This document shows positions 16,266 to 23,734 of a stretch of DNA of 64,000 nt, in pieces (positions within the stretch are counted from its first letter, which is position 1; every line of letters begins with the position of its first letter). Under the pieces are notes generated by a model. The model searched no databases and was not told the origin of the DNA. It was given only the letters and a program-made list of their open reading frames with translations. Source of the DNA: Pseudoxanthobacter soli DSM 19599. GTDB taxonomy: Bacteria; Pseudomonadota; Alphaproteobacteria; Rhizobiales; Segnochrobactraceae. The stretch is from assembly GCF_900148505.1 (NCBI RefSeq), contig NZ_FRXO01000008.1, positions 62,001 through 126,000 on the forward strand, in the 5' to 3' direction. The translations under genes were made by a program, and so were the position numbers.

Positions 16266-16940
16266 ATGGGCACCGGAGACCCGTCAGCCCCATCGGAGCC
16301 TGACCGTGCCGCCGCGACGGCAGCGACGCCAGCGCGGGACTTCGCCAACCTCGCCACTTTGAATGCCGCCATCGCCGCGGCAGAGCCGGGCGTGACCGGA
16401 TCGCGACGGGCCGTGCCCGGCGAAGGCCCGCCGGGCGCGGCCATCGCCTTCGTCGGCGAACAGCCCGGAGACCAGGAGGACCTCGCAGGACGCCCCTTCG
16501 TCGGCCCGGCGGGACGGCTTCTCGACCGCGCCCTGCGGGACGCCGGCATTGCGAGGGGGAAGGTCTACGTCACCAATGCGGTGAAGCATTTCAAGTTCGA
16601 GCCGCGCGGCAAGCGCCGCATCCACCGCAAGCCAACCGCCGGCGAGGTGGCGCATTACCGCTGGTGGCTGGAGAAAGAGCTGGACCTTGTCCACCCTGCC
16701 ATCGTGGTCGCCCTCGGCGCGACGGCGGCACTGGCGCTCGCCGGCAGGGCCGTGCCGGTGACCCGGGCCCGGGGACCGGCCACCTTCGACGGCCGAGCCG
16801 GCTATATCACCGTGCATCCGTCCTATCTTCTGCGCATTCCCGACCCGATGGCACGCGATGAGGCCTATGGCGCGTTCGTGGCGGATCTGAAGCAGATCCG
16901 ATCTCTTTCCCGCCAGTTGTCAGTGAAAACGGCGACATGA
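16266..16940 (+). CDS. UdgX-like uracil-DNA glycosylase lacking cysteines
   Basis: 224 residues. UdgX hallmarks are present: VGEQPGDQEDLAGRPFVGPAGRLLD, YVTNAVKHFKFEPRGKRRIHRKP and VHPSYLLR. His120 in KRRIH corresponds to the residue that in mycobacterial UdgX forms a covalent bond with DNA at the uracil site. UdgX and family 4 enzymes usually hold a 4Fe-4S cluster through four cysteines (CxxC near the N-terminus plus two more), yet this protein has no cysteine at all. The region that should carry CxxC reads AEPGVTGSRRAVPGEG. It may therefore be a cluster-free variant. It lies in the DNA-repair stretch. Confidence 0.85.
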   Translation: MGTGDPSAPSEPDRAAATAATPARDFANLATLNAAIAAAEPGVTGSRRAVPGEGPPGAAIAFVGEQPGDQEDLAGRPFVGPAGRLLDRALRDAGIARGKVYVTNAVKHFKFEPRGKRRIHRKPTAGEVAHYRWWLEKELDLVHPAIVVALGATAALALAGRAVPVTRARGPATFDGRAGYITVHPSYLLRIPDPMARDEAYGAFVADLKQIRSLSRQLSVKTAT

Positions 16941-17009
16941 GGGCGCATTCGCGGGAGACTGAAGAAAGCGAGGGCGACCGTTCGGTCACGCACACATCCC
17001 GACGACACA

Positions 17010-17035
17010 GGAACGACCAGACGTGATCAGCGGTT
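17010..17035 (+). promoter_or_regulatory. EcfG-type promoter of the KGG-repeat gene
   Basis: GGAAC, 16 bases, CGGTT, equal to the GGAAC-N19-TT form described for RpoE2, about 87 bases before the ATG at 17122. Confidence 0.45.
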
Positions 17036-17088
17036 TTTGCGATGTCCGGGACGATCAATGGACCGGGCCATTTCAAACTCACTAGAAT

Positions 17089-17105
17089 CGCACGCTCAAC
17101 GTGCG
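17089..17105 (+). promoter_or_regulatory. Small hairpin just upstream of the KGG-gene ribosome-binding site
   Basis: CGCACG-CTCAA-CGTGCG ends five bases before the GGAGA Shine-Dalgarno. It may stabilise the 5' end of the mRNA or modulate ribosome access; this is inference. Confidence 0.35.
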
Positions 17106-17121
17106 ACGATGGAGAAGACAA

Positions 17122-17490
17122 ATGGCAAATACTCAGAATCGTGGCTTCGCTTCGATGGACCAGGACAAGCAGCGCGAGATCGCGGCCAAGGGCGGCGCGA
17201 GCGTGCCCGACGAGAAGCGCAGCTTCTCCAAGGATCACGACCTGGCGGCTGAGGCCGGCCGCAAGGGTGGCGAGAACAGCCACGGCAGCCGTCAGCAGTC
17301 GGCGTCCAACCCGGACGATCGCCAGCAAGGCAATCGCCAGCAGGGCGACCAGAGCCGGAGCGGCGGCAGCCAGCAATCGGCCTCCGGCGGCGACCACAGG
17401 CAGCAGGGTGGCCATCGCGGCGGCTCCGGCAACTTCGCCGAGGACCGCGAGCGGGCCTCCGAGGCGGGCCGCAAGGGCGGCCAGCACTGA
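17122..17490 (+). CDS. KGG-repeat general stress protein
   Basis: 122 residues, with GGAGA upstream of the chosen ATG. It contains three KGG motifs (IAAKGGAS, AGRKGGEN, AGRKGGQH) in the YciG/con-10 style: GFASMDQDKQREIAAKGGAS, then FSKDHDLAAEAGRKGG, and a C-terminal copy FAEDRERASEAGRKGG. Between the second and third copies is a low-complexity Gln/Ser/Gly/Arg stretch (about residues 55-95) with QQGNRQQGDQ-like repeats. Such small hydrophilic proteins accumulate under desiccation and starvation. An EcfG-type promoter lies upstream. Confidence 0.88.
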   Translation: MANTQNRGFASMDQDKQREIAAKGGASVPDEKRSFSKDHDLAAEAGRKGGENSHGSRQQSASNPDDRQQGNRQQGDQSRSGGSQQSASGGDHRQQGGHRGGSGNFAEDRERASEAGRKGGQH

Positions 17491-17637
17491 GGGCTCAACC
17501 AGCCCGCTCCGCGCCGAGCCGACGCGCTTGAACGTGCGCGCCCGACCGGGGAACCTGCGCCGCCCGCCTGGAGATGGGGCAGGCGGCGACATGCCGATCC
17601 AGCGCCGGATGCGATCCGCCGGCCGGAATAACCCGGA

Positions 17638-17670
17638 CGAGCCCCGCGCCTTTCGTGCGGGGCTCGTTTG
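17638..17670 (+). terminator. Hairpin terminator-like structure
   Basis: CGAGCCCCGC at 17638-17647 pairs with GCGGGGCTCG at 17657-17666, followed by TTTGCGTT. It lies 147 bases after the KGG-gene stop, so it may end that transcript or a small RNA in the 17491-17637 gap. Confidence 0.5.
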
Positions 17671-17671
17671 C

Positions 17672-17775
17672 GTTAGACCCTATCCCATTCAGGCGAGACG
17701 ATCCGAGGGATCGGGGCGCTCGCTCAAGCTCTTGAACAGGGAGCCGTTTGTTGTCGACCGGACGGTCTGATCGGA
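17672..17775. repeat. Dispersed double-hairpin repeat, copy 2 (degenerate)
   Basis: The linker GCTCAAGCTCTTGAACAGGG and the following GGAGCCG and TTGTCGACC match copies 3 and 6, but the hairpin arms have decayed. It runs into the TTG start of the glycosylase gene. Confidence 0.5.
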
Positions 17776-18428
17776 CCTCGCCGGAAGCGCTTGGCGCCGG
17801 AGCGGCCACGGACCGGCTCGAAACGCTTCCAGCCTTCCCCGTTCCCGCAGCCTTCCCCGTTCCTGCAGCCTCTCCCGCCCCCGCGGCCTTCCCGTTCGAC
17901 GACGGGGACGCCGTGGTGACGGCCGAAAGGCTGATCGGGGCGCGGTTCCTGTTCGACGGCGCCGGCGGCATCATCGTCGAGACCGAGGCCTATCTGCGGG
18001 ACGATCCCGCATCCCACAGCTTCCGCGGACCGACGCGCGCCAATGCTGCGATGTTCGGTCCGCCGGGCCATGCCTACGTCTACCGTTCCTACGGCCTGCA
18101 CTGGTGCTTCAACGTGGTGTGCGCCGGCCATGGCGCCGTGTTGCTGCGGGCGCTCGCCCCGGAAACGGGGCTGGAGGCGATGGCGACGCGGCGCGGCGGG
18201 ACGTCCCGGCTCTGCTCCGGACCGGGGCGACTGACCCAGGCGCTCGGCATCGAGGGTCGCCACGATGGCCTCGACCTGCGCCTGCCGCCATTCCGGTTCC
18301 TCGAACGTGCGGAGCGGCCGGAGATCGTGATCGGCCCACGGATCGGCATCACCCGCGCGGCGGACATGCCGCTGCGATTCGGCCTTGCCGGCTCCCCCTT
18401 CCTCAGCCGGCCGTTTCCTCGTCCTTAG
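17748..18428 (+). CDS. DNA-3-methyladenine glycosylase, AAG/MPG type
   Basis: 226 residues. Base-excision enzyme that removes alkylated purines. The AAG fold is clear from about residue 55: AERLIGARFLFDGAGGIIVETEAYLRDDPASHSFRGPT (with the catalytic Glu of VETEAY), AMFGPPGHAYVYRSYGLHWCFNVV, VLLRALAP, SGPGRLTQALGI and RIGITRA. The first 50 residues are not conserved: they start with two TTG codons, come from the degenerate repeat copy 2, and contain FPVPAAFPVPAASPAPAAF repeats. The true start may therefore be internal. The TAG stop is supplied by repeat copy 3. Confidence 0.9.
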   Translation: MLSTGRSDRTSPEALGAGAATDRLETLPAFPVPAAFPVPAASPAPAAFPFDDGDAVVTAERLIGARFLFDGAGGIIVETEAYLRDDPASHSFRGPTRANAAMFGPPGHAYVYRSYGLHWCFNVVCAGHGAVLLRALAPETGLEAMATRRGGTSRLCSGPGRLTQALGIEGRHDGLDLRLPPFRFLERAERPEIVIGPRIGITRAADMPLRFGLAGSPFLSRPFPRP

Positions 18429-18503
18429 AGCATAAGCCGTTCAGATCGGACCGATCTGAACGCCAAGGTTATGCTCAAGCTCTTGAATTGGGAGCGATCG
18501 CCT
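18426..18503. repeat. Dispersed double-hairpin repeat, copy 3
   Basis: TAGAGCATAA, an inner palindrome (CGTTCAGATCGG / CCGATCTGAACG), then TTATGCTC, AAGCTCTTGAATTGGGAGCG. One complete cruciform and the start of the second hairpin. It lies between the convergent glycosylase and Nramp genes; its first three bases are the glycosylase stop codon. Confidence 0.8.
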
Positions 18504-18519
18504 GCGCGCTGCGGCGGCG

Positions 18520-19818
18520 TTACAGGACCGCCATCGCGATGGCGGCAGCAGCCATGACGAGGGTGGTCGCCCAGCCGAGGGCGCGGGTGACGGGCGGCGG
18601 AATGAAGCCCTGCATCCGGTCCTTGCGTCCGGCCAGCCACATCATCGCCGCCAGAACGGGCACGGCGACGATGCCGTTGACGACGGCACTCCAGAACAGG
18701 GCCACCATGGGGTCGAGGGGCGAGAAATCGACGGCGATCCCGACCACCGTCGCGGCCACGATGATGCCGTAGAACGGCACCGCCTCCCACGGCTTGTGTT
18801 CGAGGCCGCACTTCCAGCCCTGGCATTCGCCGAGCGCGTAGGCGGCCGAGCCGGCAAGGACGGGGATCGACAGCAGGCCGGTGCCGACGATGCCGACGCA
18901 GAACAGCACGAACGCGCCGTTGCCCGCGACCGGCTTCAGCGCCGCCGCTGCATCGGCCGCGCTAGTGATGTGCGTCGGACCCTTGGCGTTGAGCGTCGCG
19001 GCCGTGCCGATCATGATCGCGATGGCGACGAGGTTGGAAACGGCCATGCCGACGCAGGTGTCGAGGCGGATACGCGCGAGCTGCACCGGCGCCTGTTCCG
19101 GTGCCGCACCCAGCGGCCGTTCGCGGCGGTGCTGCCGCAGTTCCTCCACCTCCTGGCTGCTCTGCCAGAACAGCAGGTAGGGGCTGATGGTGGTGCCGAA
19201 GATCGCGACGATCATGGTGAGGCTGTCGCCGTCGAGGGCGACGCGCGGGATCAGGAGCCCGGCGAGCGCGGCCTTCCAATCGACGTGAACCACCATCAGC
19301 AGCGCCACATAGGCCAGCAGCACGAAGGTGAGCCATTTGAGATAGGAGGCATAGCGGCGATAGGGCACGAAGAGCTGCAGGCCGAGCGACACAACCGCAA
19401 AGGCCAGCGTGTAGATATGGCCGTTGCCGCCGAGCGCGAGGTGCGAGGCCGCCCCCATCGCGGCAAGGTTGGCACCGATGTTGATGGTGTTGGCGCAGAA
19501 CAGCAGCGCCAAGAGCCCGAGCACCGCCGGCCGCGGCAGCACAGCCGCGAGATTGGCGGCGAGGCCGGCCCCGGTCACGCGGCCGATCCGCGCGCTGACG
19601 AGCTGCACGGCCGCCATCAGCGGATACGTCAGCGCCATGGTCCACAGCATGCCGAAGCCGAACTGCGCCCCGGCCTGCGAGTAGGTGGCGATGCCGCTCG
19701 GATCGTCGTCGGCGGCCCCGGTGATCAAACCGGGGCCGAGGCGGGCGAGAATTCCGCCCGCCGGTTTCGTCTCGGCGGCGCGGGGGCGCCGGGGGCCGTC
19801 GTCGGCCTCGAGACTCAC
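18520..19818 (-). CDS. Nramp-like divalent metal transporter with altered metal-site motifs
   Basis: 432 residues from a GTG that overlaps the upstream SDR stop by four bases (GTGA), implying translational coupling. About 11 membrane helices. TM1 carries GPGLITGAADDDPSGIATYSQ where classical Nramp proteins have DPGN, and the TM6 region reads GTTISPYLLFWQ where they have the metal-binding Met of MPH. Both key positions differ, so the transported ion may not be manganese or iron. Other family marks include GAGLAANLAAVLPR and NTINIGANLAAMGAA. Confidence 0.85.
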   Translation of the reverse strand: MSLEADDGPRRPRAAETKPAGGILARLGPGLITGAADDDPSGIATYSQAGAQFGFGMLWTMALTYPLMAAVQLVSARIGRVTGAGLAANLAAVLPRPAVLGLLALLFCANTINIGANLAAMGAASHLALGGNGHIYTLAFAVVSLGLQLFVPYRRYASYLKWLTFVLLAYVALLMVVHVDWKAALAGLLIPRVALDGDSLTMIVAIFGTTISPYLLFWQSSQEVEELRQHRRERPLGAAPEQAPVQLARIRLDTCVGMAVSNLVAIAIMIGTAATLNAKGPTHITSAADAAAALKPVAGNGAFVLFCVGIVGTGLLSIPVLAGSAAYALGECQGWKCGLEHKPWEAVPFYGIIVAATVVGIAVDFSPLDPMVALFWSAVVNGIVAVPVLAAMMWLAGRKDRMQGFIPPPVTRALGWATTLVMAAAAIAMAVL

Positions 19819-20690
19819 AGGATCGGCTTTCCGCCGGTGACCGCGACCGTCGCGCCGGAAACGTAGCTCGACAGCGGGTCGGCGAGCATGACGTAGGTGG
19901 TGGCGAGTTCGGCCGGCTGGCCTGCGCGCTTCATCGGCACCTGGGAGCCGAATTCGGCGACCGCTTCTTCCGGCATCGTGGAGGGGATCAGCGGTGTCCA
20001 GATCGGGCCCGGTGCAACGGCATTGGCGCGAATGCCCTTCTCGGCCAGCATCTGCGCGAGGCCTGCCGTGAAGTTCTGGATCGCGCCCTTGGTGGTGGCA
20101 TAGGCGAGCAGGCCCGGATTGGGCGCATCCGCATTGATAGAGGCGGTGTTGATGATGGCGCTGCCGGGCTTCATGTGCGCAACCGCCGCCTTGGTCAGAT
20201 AGAACATGGCATGGATGTTCACCCGGAAGGTGAGATCCCACTCCTCGTCGTCGATATCGGCGATGTCGGCGAAGGTCGCCTGATGGGCCGCGTTGTTGAC
20301 GAGGATGTCGATGCCACCGAGCTCCGACACGGCGCGGTCGATGATGGCACGGCAGTGGGCCGGGTCCTGGATGTCGCCGGGGACGAGCACGGCCTTGCGG
20401 CCGGCCTCTTCCACGAGGCGGGCGGTATCCTCGGCGTCGTCGTCCTCGTTCAAATAGGCGATGAGGACGTCCGCCCCCTCTCGCGCGAAGGCGATGGCGA
20501 CGGCGCGGCCGATGCCGCTGTCGCCGCCCGTGATGACGGCCTTCTTGCCGACGAGGCGGCCCGATCCGCGATAGCTCGTCTCGCCGTGATCGGGCTGCGG
20601 GGTCATTTCCGCCGTCCGGCCGGGCATCGGCTGGTGCTGCTTCGGAAAGGGCGGCGTCGGATGGTTTTCGGGGGCGTTCGGGCTGGTCAT
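19815..20690 (-). CDS. Short-chain dehydrogenase, general stress YdaD/YhdF-like
   Basis: 291 residues. It carries an N-terminal extension of about 45 residues rich in Pro and Gln (PENHPTPPFPKQHQPMPG), typical of the stress SDR group (B. subtilis GsiB-era YdaD and YhdF relatives). Rossmann motif AVITGGDSGIGRAVA, NNAAHQ, catalytic Ser in NTASINAD and Tyr-Lys in YATTKGA, then PGPIWTPLIPSTM. The substrate is unknown. It is the first gene of a two-gene operon with the Nramp-like transporter and has an EcfG-type promoter at 20735-20760. Confidence 0.9.
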   Translation of the reverse strand: MTSPNAPENHPTPPFPKQHQPMPGRTAEMTPQPDHGETSYRGSGRLVGKKAVITGGDSGIGRAVAIAFAREGADVLIAYLNEDDDAEDTARLVEEAGRKAVLVPGDIQDPAHCRAIIDRAVSELGGIDILVNNAAHQATFADIADIDDEEWDLTFRVNIHAMFYLTKAAVAHMKPGSAIINTASINADAPNPGLLAYATTKGAIQNFTAGLAQMLAEKGIRANAVAPGPIWTPLIPSTMPEEAVAEFGSQVPMKRAGQPAELATTYVMLADPLSSYVSGATVAVTGGKPIL

Positions 20691-20734
20691 CGGGCTGCTC
20701 CTGCTGACGGTCCCTGCTGCGGGGGGTCCCGCTG

Positions 20735-20760
20735 AACCGGCGCCACGCCGCGGCCGTTCC
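20735..20760 (-). promoter_or_regulatory. EcfG-type promoter of the SDR-Nramp operon
   Basis: On the minus strand: GGAAC, 16 bases, CGGTT, the same variant as at the KGG gene, about 45 bases before the ATG at 20690. Confidence 0.5.
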
Positions 20761-20834
20761 CGCCGGCCGCGCGACTGAGCGGAAGCGAACCGACGGAAAC
20801 CGGCGGCCGCGCCGCTGAATCGGCTCCGCCTGCC

Positions 20835-21449
20835 TCAGTTCCAGACGTCGAGGATGATGTCGGTCGTCACCGCTTCGACCTGGGCGCCATAGCGCCGGTC
20901 GTAGAGCGTCATCAGCGCATCGTGGGTCTCGTCGGAGGAACTGCACAGCGCGTCGGTCACGATGACGACGCGATATCCCCGATCGACCGCGCCGAGCACC
21001 GTCGCGAGAACGCACACATCGGTCTCGCATCCGGTGATGATGACCGTCGTGGCCTCCATCCGCCTCAGCCGGTGGTGCAGCGTACCGGTCATCCAGGGCG
21101 AATAGACCGACTTGTCGACCACCGCCGCGGGGGGCACGAGCGCAGCCAGCGGCTCGACGAGGCCGACCATGGTGGGGTCAAGATGCTCAAGCGTCATCGA
21201 GGACCATCGCTCGTAATAGCGCCGCCAGGTGCCGCGCGCGTCCTCCGCATGGCGGGGCGGAATGAAGCGGGTGAACACCGTGTCCGCCGGCCGGTGCGCC
21301 GCGACGGCGGTGACGTTCGGGAGCACGCGGGACATCCACGGCGTCTTCCAGTCGGTTTCCTCGGCGAACATTCGCTGCATGTCGACGCAGACGTGCGCGC
21401 ACCCACCGTCAAGCGCCCCGAATTTCAGCCTGTTCTGTTTCCTGCTCAT
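20835..21449 (-). CDS. Isochorismatase-family cysteine hydrolase
   Basis: 204 residues. The catalytic triad of the family is visible: Asp23 in VCVDMQRMF, Lys in VVDKSVYSPW and Cys in GCETDVCVLATVLGAVDRGY. These enzymes hydrolyse amides such as nicotinamide, N-carbamoyl compounds or ureides; the substrate here cannot be told. The start at 21449 gives the usual length; the frame is open further upstream but has no family features. It is divergent from the DUF3182 gene. Confidence 0.88.
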   Translation of the reverse strand: MSRKQNRLKFGALDGGCAHVCVDMQRMFAEETDWKTPWMSRVLPNVTAVAAHRPADTVFTRFIPPRHAEDARGTWRRYYERWSSMTLEHLDPTMVGLVEPLAALVPPAAVVDKSVYSPWMTGTLHHRLRRMEATTVIITGCETDVCVLATVLGAVDRGYRVVIVTDALCSSSDETHDALMTLYDRRYGAQVEAVTTDIILDVWN

Positions 21450-21586
21450 GCCTTCCGCAGCCCCTGAAACCCTCTGCCACACCGACCCGGCTCGGGCGGG
21501 CGGCGGGACGCTCGGGAGCAACAGCCGCCGTCGCTCTCCCCCTCGGCAACCGCCCGGCGCCGCATTTTCGCCGGACTCGCTGGGGC

Positions 21587-21611
21587 AACCGACGAGCATC
21601 TGGTTCGTTCC
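21587..21611 (-). promoter_or_regulatory. Possible EcfG-type promoter of the isochorismatase-like gene
   Basis: On the minus strand: GGAAC, 16 bases, GGTT. It is about 138 bases from the ATG and has one mismatch, so it is weak evidence. Confidence 0.3.
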
Positions 21612-21645
21612 GCGACTGTCCGGACCTGCTGGCGACGCCGTCTCA

Positions 21646-21670
21646 GGAACTGCGACCGCGCATCGGCGTT
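21646..21670 (+). promoter_or_regulatory. EcfG-type general stress promoter of the DUF3182 operon
   Basis: GGAAC, 16 bases, CGTT, an exact match, ending 29 bases before the ATG at 21700. Confidence 0.65.
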
Positions 21671-21699
21671 GCCCTGCAGACCAACGGGAGAAGCCGAAT

Positions 21700-22944
21700 A
21701 TGGCGACATCGATGACGATGCCTTCCATGATGATGCCGGACGTCGAGGGAATGCCGGAGATCGCGGGCGCGGGCCCCGCCCGGGAAGCCGGGGGGAGCAC
21801 GGCGGTGCACTATCCGGCTTCGCAGCCCTTTTCCGGGCATCGCCGGGAGACGAGCATCGAACTGGCGCGGCGGCTCGCACGCCTCAAGGGCGATGCCTTC
21901 GCCGGCACGTTCGACGCCACCGCGCCCTATCGCGACAAGCTCTATCTGGTGCCGGAGCAGACGCTGCTCGTCGGGGCCGATGTGGCGACGGGCCTTATCC
22001 GCGACGAGCACGACCTGTTCGGAGGGGTCGTTCCCCACGCCTTCGTCGCCACGAAGGCCATCACTCATCCGCTGGTGAGCCCGGACGCCGCGGCGCCGGA
22101 GGGTTGGGTGCCGGGCTTTGCGGACGCCGTGCGCGGGGTGACGCTCGAAGGCTACACGGCCTTCCATATCGCCGACGCGCGCGCGGCCGCCCGCAAGCTG
22201 ATCGCGAACGGACCGGTGCGGATCAAGGCGCCGCTCGGCGACGGCGGCCTTGGTCAGGTGGTGATACGAGACGAAGACGAGATCGACCGTGCGCTGGCGG
22301 CGTTCGAGAACGACGATCTCGCCCGCTACGGTCTGGTGCTGGAAGAGGAACTGACCGACGTCATCACGTTCAGCATCGGCCGCTTCCGGGCGGGCGACAT
22401 CGCCGGCGCCTACTGGGGCCTGCAGACCGCGACACCCGACAACAAGTGCGGAATCGCCTATGGCGGCTCGGCGCTGCAGGTGGTCAGGGGCGATTTTGAT
22501 GCGCTTCTGGGCAGCTGGGACGACGGGGTGACCCATCTGGCCGGCCGGCCCGTGTCCGCCGCTGCCGCGCGCCGCGCGCTCGAATATGCGCTCGTCTACG
22601 ACGCGGCTGCAGACACCCATTTCCGCGGTTTCATCGCCTCGCGGCGCAATTACGACGTCGCCTGCGGCCGTGACGCGGCCGGGCGCGAGAAGATCGGTGT
22701 GCTCGAACAATCCTGGCGCCTCGGCGGCGCGAGCGGCGCGGAGATCGCCGCCCTCGAGGCCTTCGCCGGGGATGAGAGCCTCACCGCCGTTCGCGCAGTG
22801 TGCGTCGAGCACTACGGCACCGAGAGCGAGCCGCCGGTCGGCGCCATGGTCTATTTCGACGGTGACGACCCGCAGGAGGGTCCGCTGATGAAATATGCCC
22901 TGATCGATACCGAAACCATCGAGGCGAGACCGGATGCACAGTGA
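21700..22944 (+). CDS. DUF3182 family protein
   Basis: 414 residues with GGGAGAAG before the ATG. From about residue 45 it resembles the DUF3182 family as I know it: HRRETSIELARRLARLKG, PYRDKLYLVPEQTL, DLFGGVVPHAFVATKAITHPL, VRIKAPLGDGGLGQVV, LVLEEELTDVITFSIGRF, and RRNYDVACG with LEQSWRLGGASG. The lysine-rich and glycine-rich segments in the middle are reminiscent of ATP-grasp proteins, but no activity is established. It overlaps the next gene, an alpha/beta hydrolase, by 11 bases, and the two probably act together under general stress control. Confidence 0.75.
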   Translation: MATSMTMPSMMMPDVEGMPEIAGAGPAREAGGSTAVHYPASQPFSGHRRETSIELARRLARLKGDAFAGTFDATAPYRDKLYLVPEQTLLVGADVATGLIRDEHDLFGGVVPHAFVATKAITHPLVSPDAAAPEGWVPGFADAVRGVTLEGYTAFHIADARAAARKLIANGPVRIKAPLGDGGLGQVVIRDEDEIDRALAAFENDDLARYGLVLEEELTDVITFSIGRFRAGDIAGAYWGLQTATPDNKCGIAYGGSALQVVRGDFDALLGSWDDGVTHLAGRPVSAAAARRALEYALVYDAAADTHFRGFIASRRNYDVACGRDAAGREKIGVLEQSWRLGGASGAEIAALEAFAGDESLTAVRAVCVEHYGTESEPPVGAMVYFDGDDPQEGPLMKYALIDTETIEARPDAQ

Positions 22945-23662
22945 TCCCGTCAGCATCCATGTGGACGGCCAGGTCCTCGCCGGGACCGTGGCCGTTCCGA
23001 AGACCGGGGTACCCGGCGTGCTGTTCGTCCATGGCTGGACCGGCAGTCAGGAGACGGATCTCGGACGCTCGCAGGAGATCGCCAGCCTCGGCTGCGTGTG
23101 CCTGACCTTCGACCTGCGCGGGCACGCGGGCACGGAATCGATCCGCCAGAGCGTGGCGCCCGCCGACAACATGAACGACGTGCTCGCCGCCTATGACACG
23201 CTGGCCGCCCACCCGATCATCGACAAATCGTCCATCGCGGTGATCGGAAGCAGCTACGGCGCCTATCTGGCCGCGCTGCTGACGGAGGAGCGGCCGGTGC
23301 GATGGCTGTCGCTGCGCGTTCCGGCGCTCTATCGGGATGACGACTGGACGATCCCGAAAGGCCGGCACGACCGTCTCGCGCTCGCCCATTACCGGCAGGA
23401 GCGCGTGGACCCGGCCGACAACCGAGCACTCAAGGCGTGCACCCGGTTCGAGGGCGACGTGCTGCTGGTGGAATCGGAAGTCGACGACCGCATTCCCCAC
23501 GCGACCGTCGCCAACTATCTCGCCTCGTTCCGCCGCGCCCGTTCGCTGACCTACCGCATCGTGGAGGGCGCGGACCACGCCCTTTCCGATCCGGCGGCCC
23601 GCCGCGCGTTCACCGGCATGCTGGTGCGCTGGATCCGGGAAATGGTCGTCGGCGCCCGCTGA
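22934..23662 (+). CDS. Alpha/beta hydrolase
   Basis: 242 residues. Oxyanion HGW motif near residue 33 (VLFVHGWTGSQ), nucleophile elbow GSSYG with Ser107, acid Asp in the ESEVDDRIPH strand and His in EGADHALSD. It looks like a serine esterase or acyl hydrolase of the dienelactone-hydrolase/BAAT-like type. The start lies inside the end of the DUF3182 gene, so the two are translationally linked. Confidence 0.88.
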   Translation: MHSDPVSIHVDGQVLAGTVAVPKTGVPGVLFVHGWTGSQETDLGRSQEIASLGCVCLTFDLRGHAGTESIRQSVAPADNMNDVLAAYDTLAAHPIIDKSSIAVIGSSYGAYLAALLTEERPVRWLSLRVPALYRDDDWTIPKGRHDRLALAHYRQERVDPADNRALKACTRFEGDVLLVESEVDDRIPHATVANYLASFRRARSLTYRIVEGADHALSDPAARRAFTGMLVRWIREMVVGAR

Positions 23663-23734
23663 TCGGCGGGCCGGACGCTTCACGGCGGGCCGACACGACG
23701 GCCGGCGCTGCAGGCGATGGGCGTGCGAAACGCC

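Noticed and set aside
19819-21030. Extension of the Nramp-like frame upstream through the SDR gene
   Set aside because: It is the open shadow of the SDR gene; the real start is the GTG at 19818, coupled to the SDR stop.
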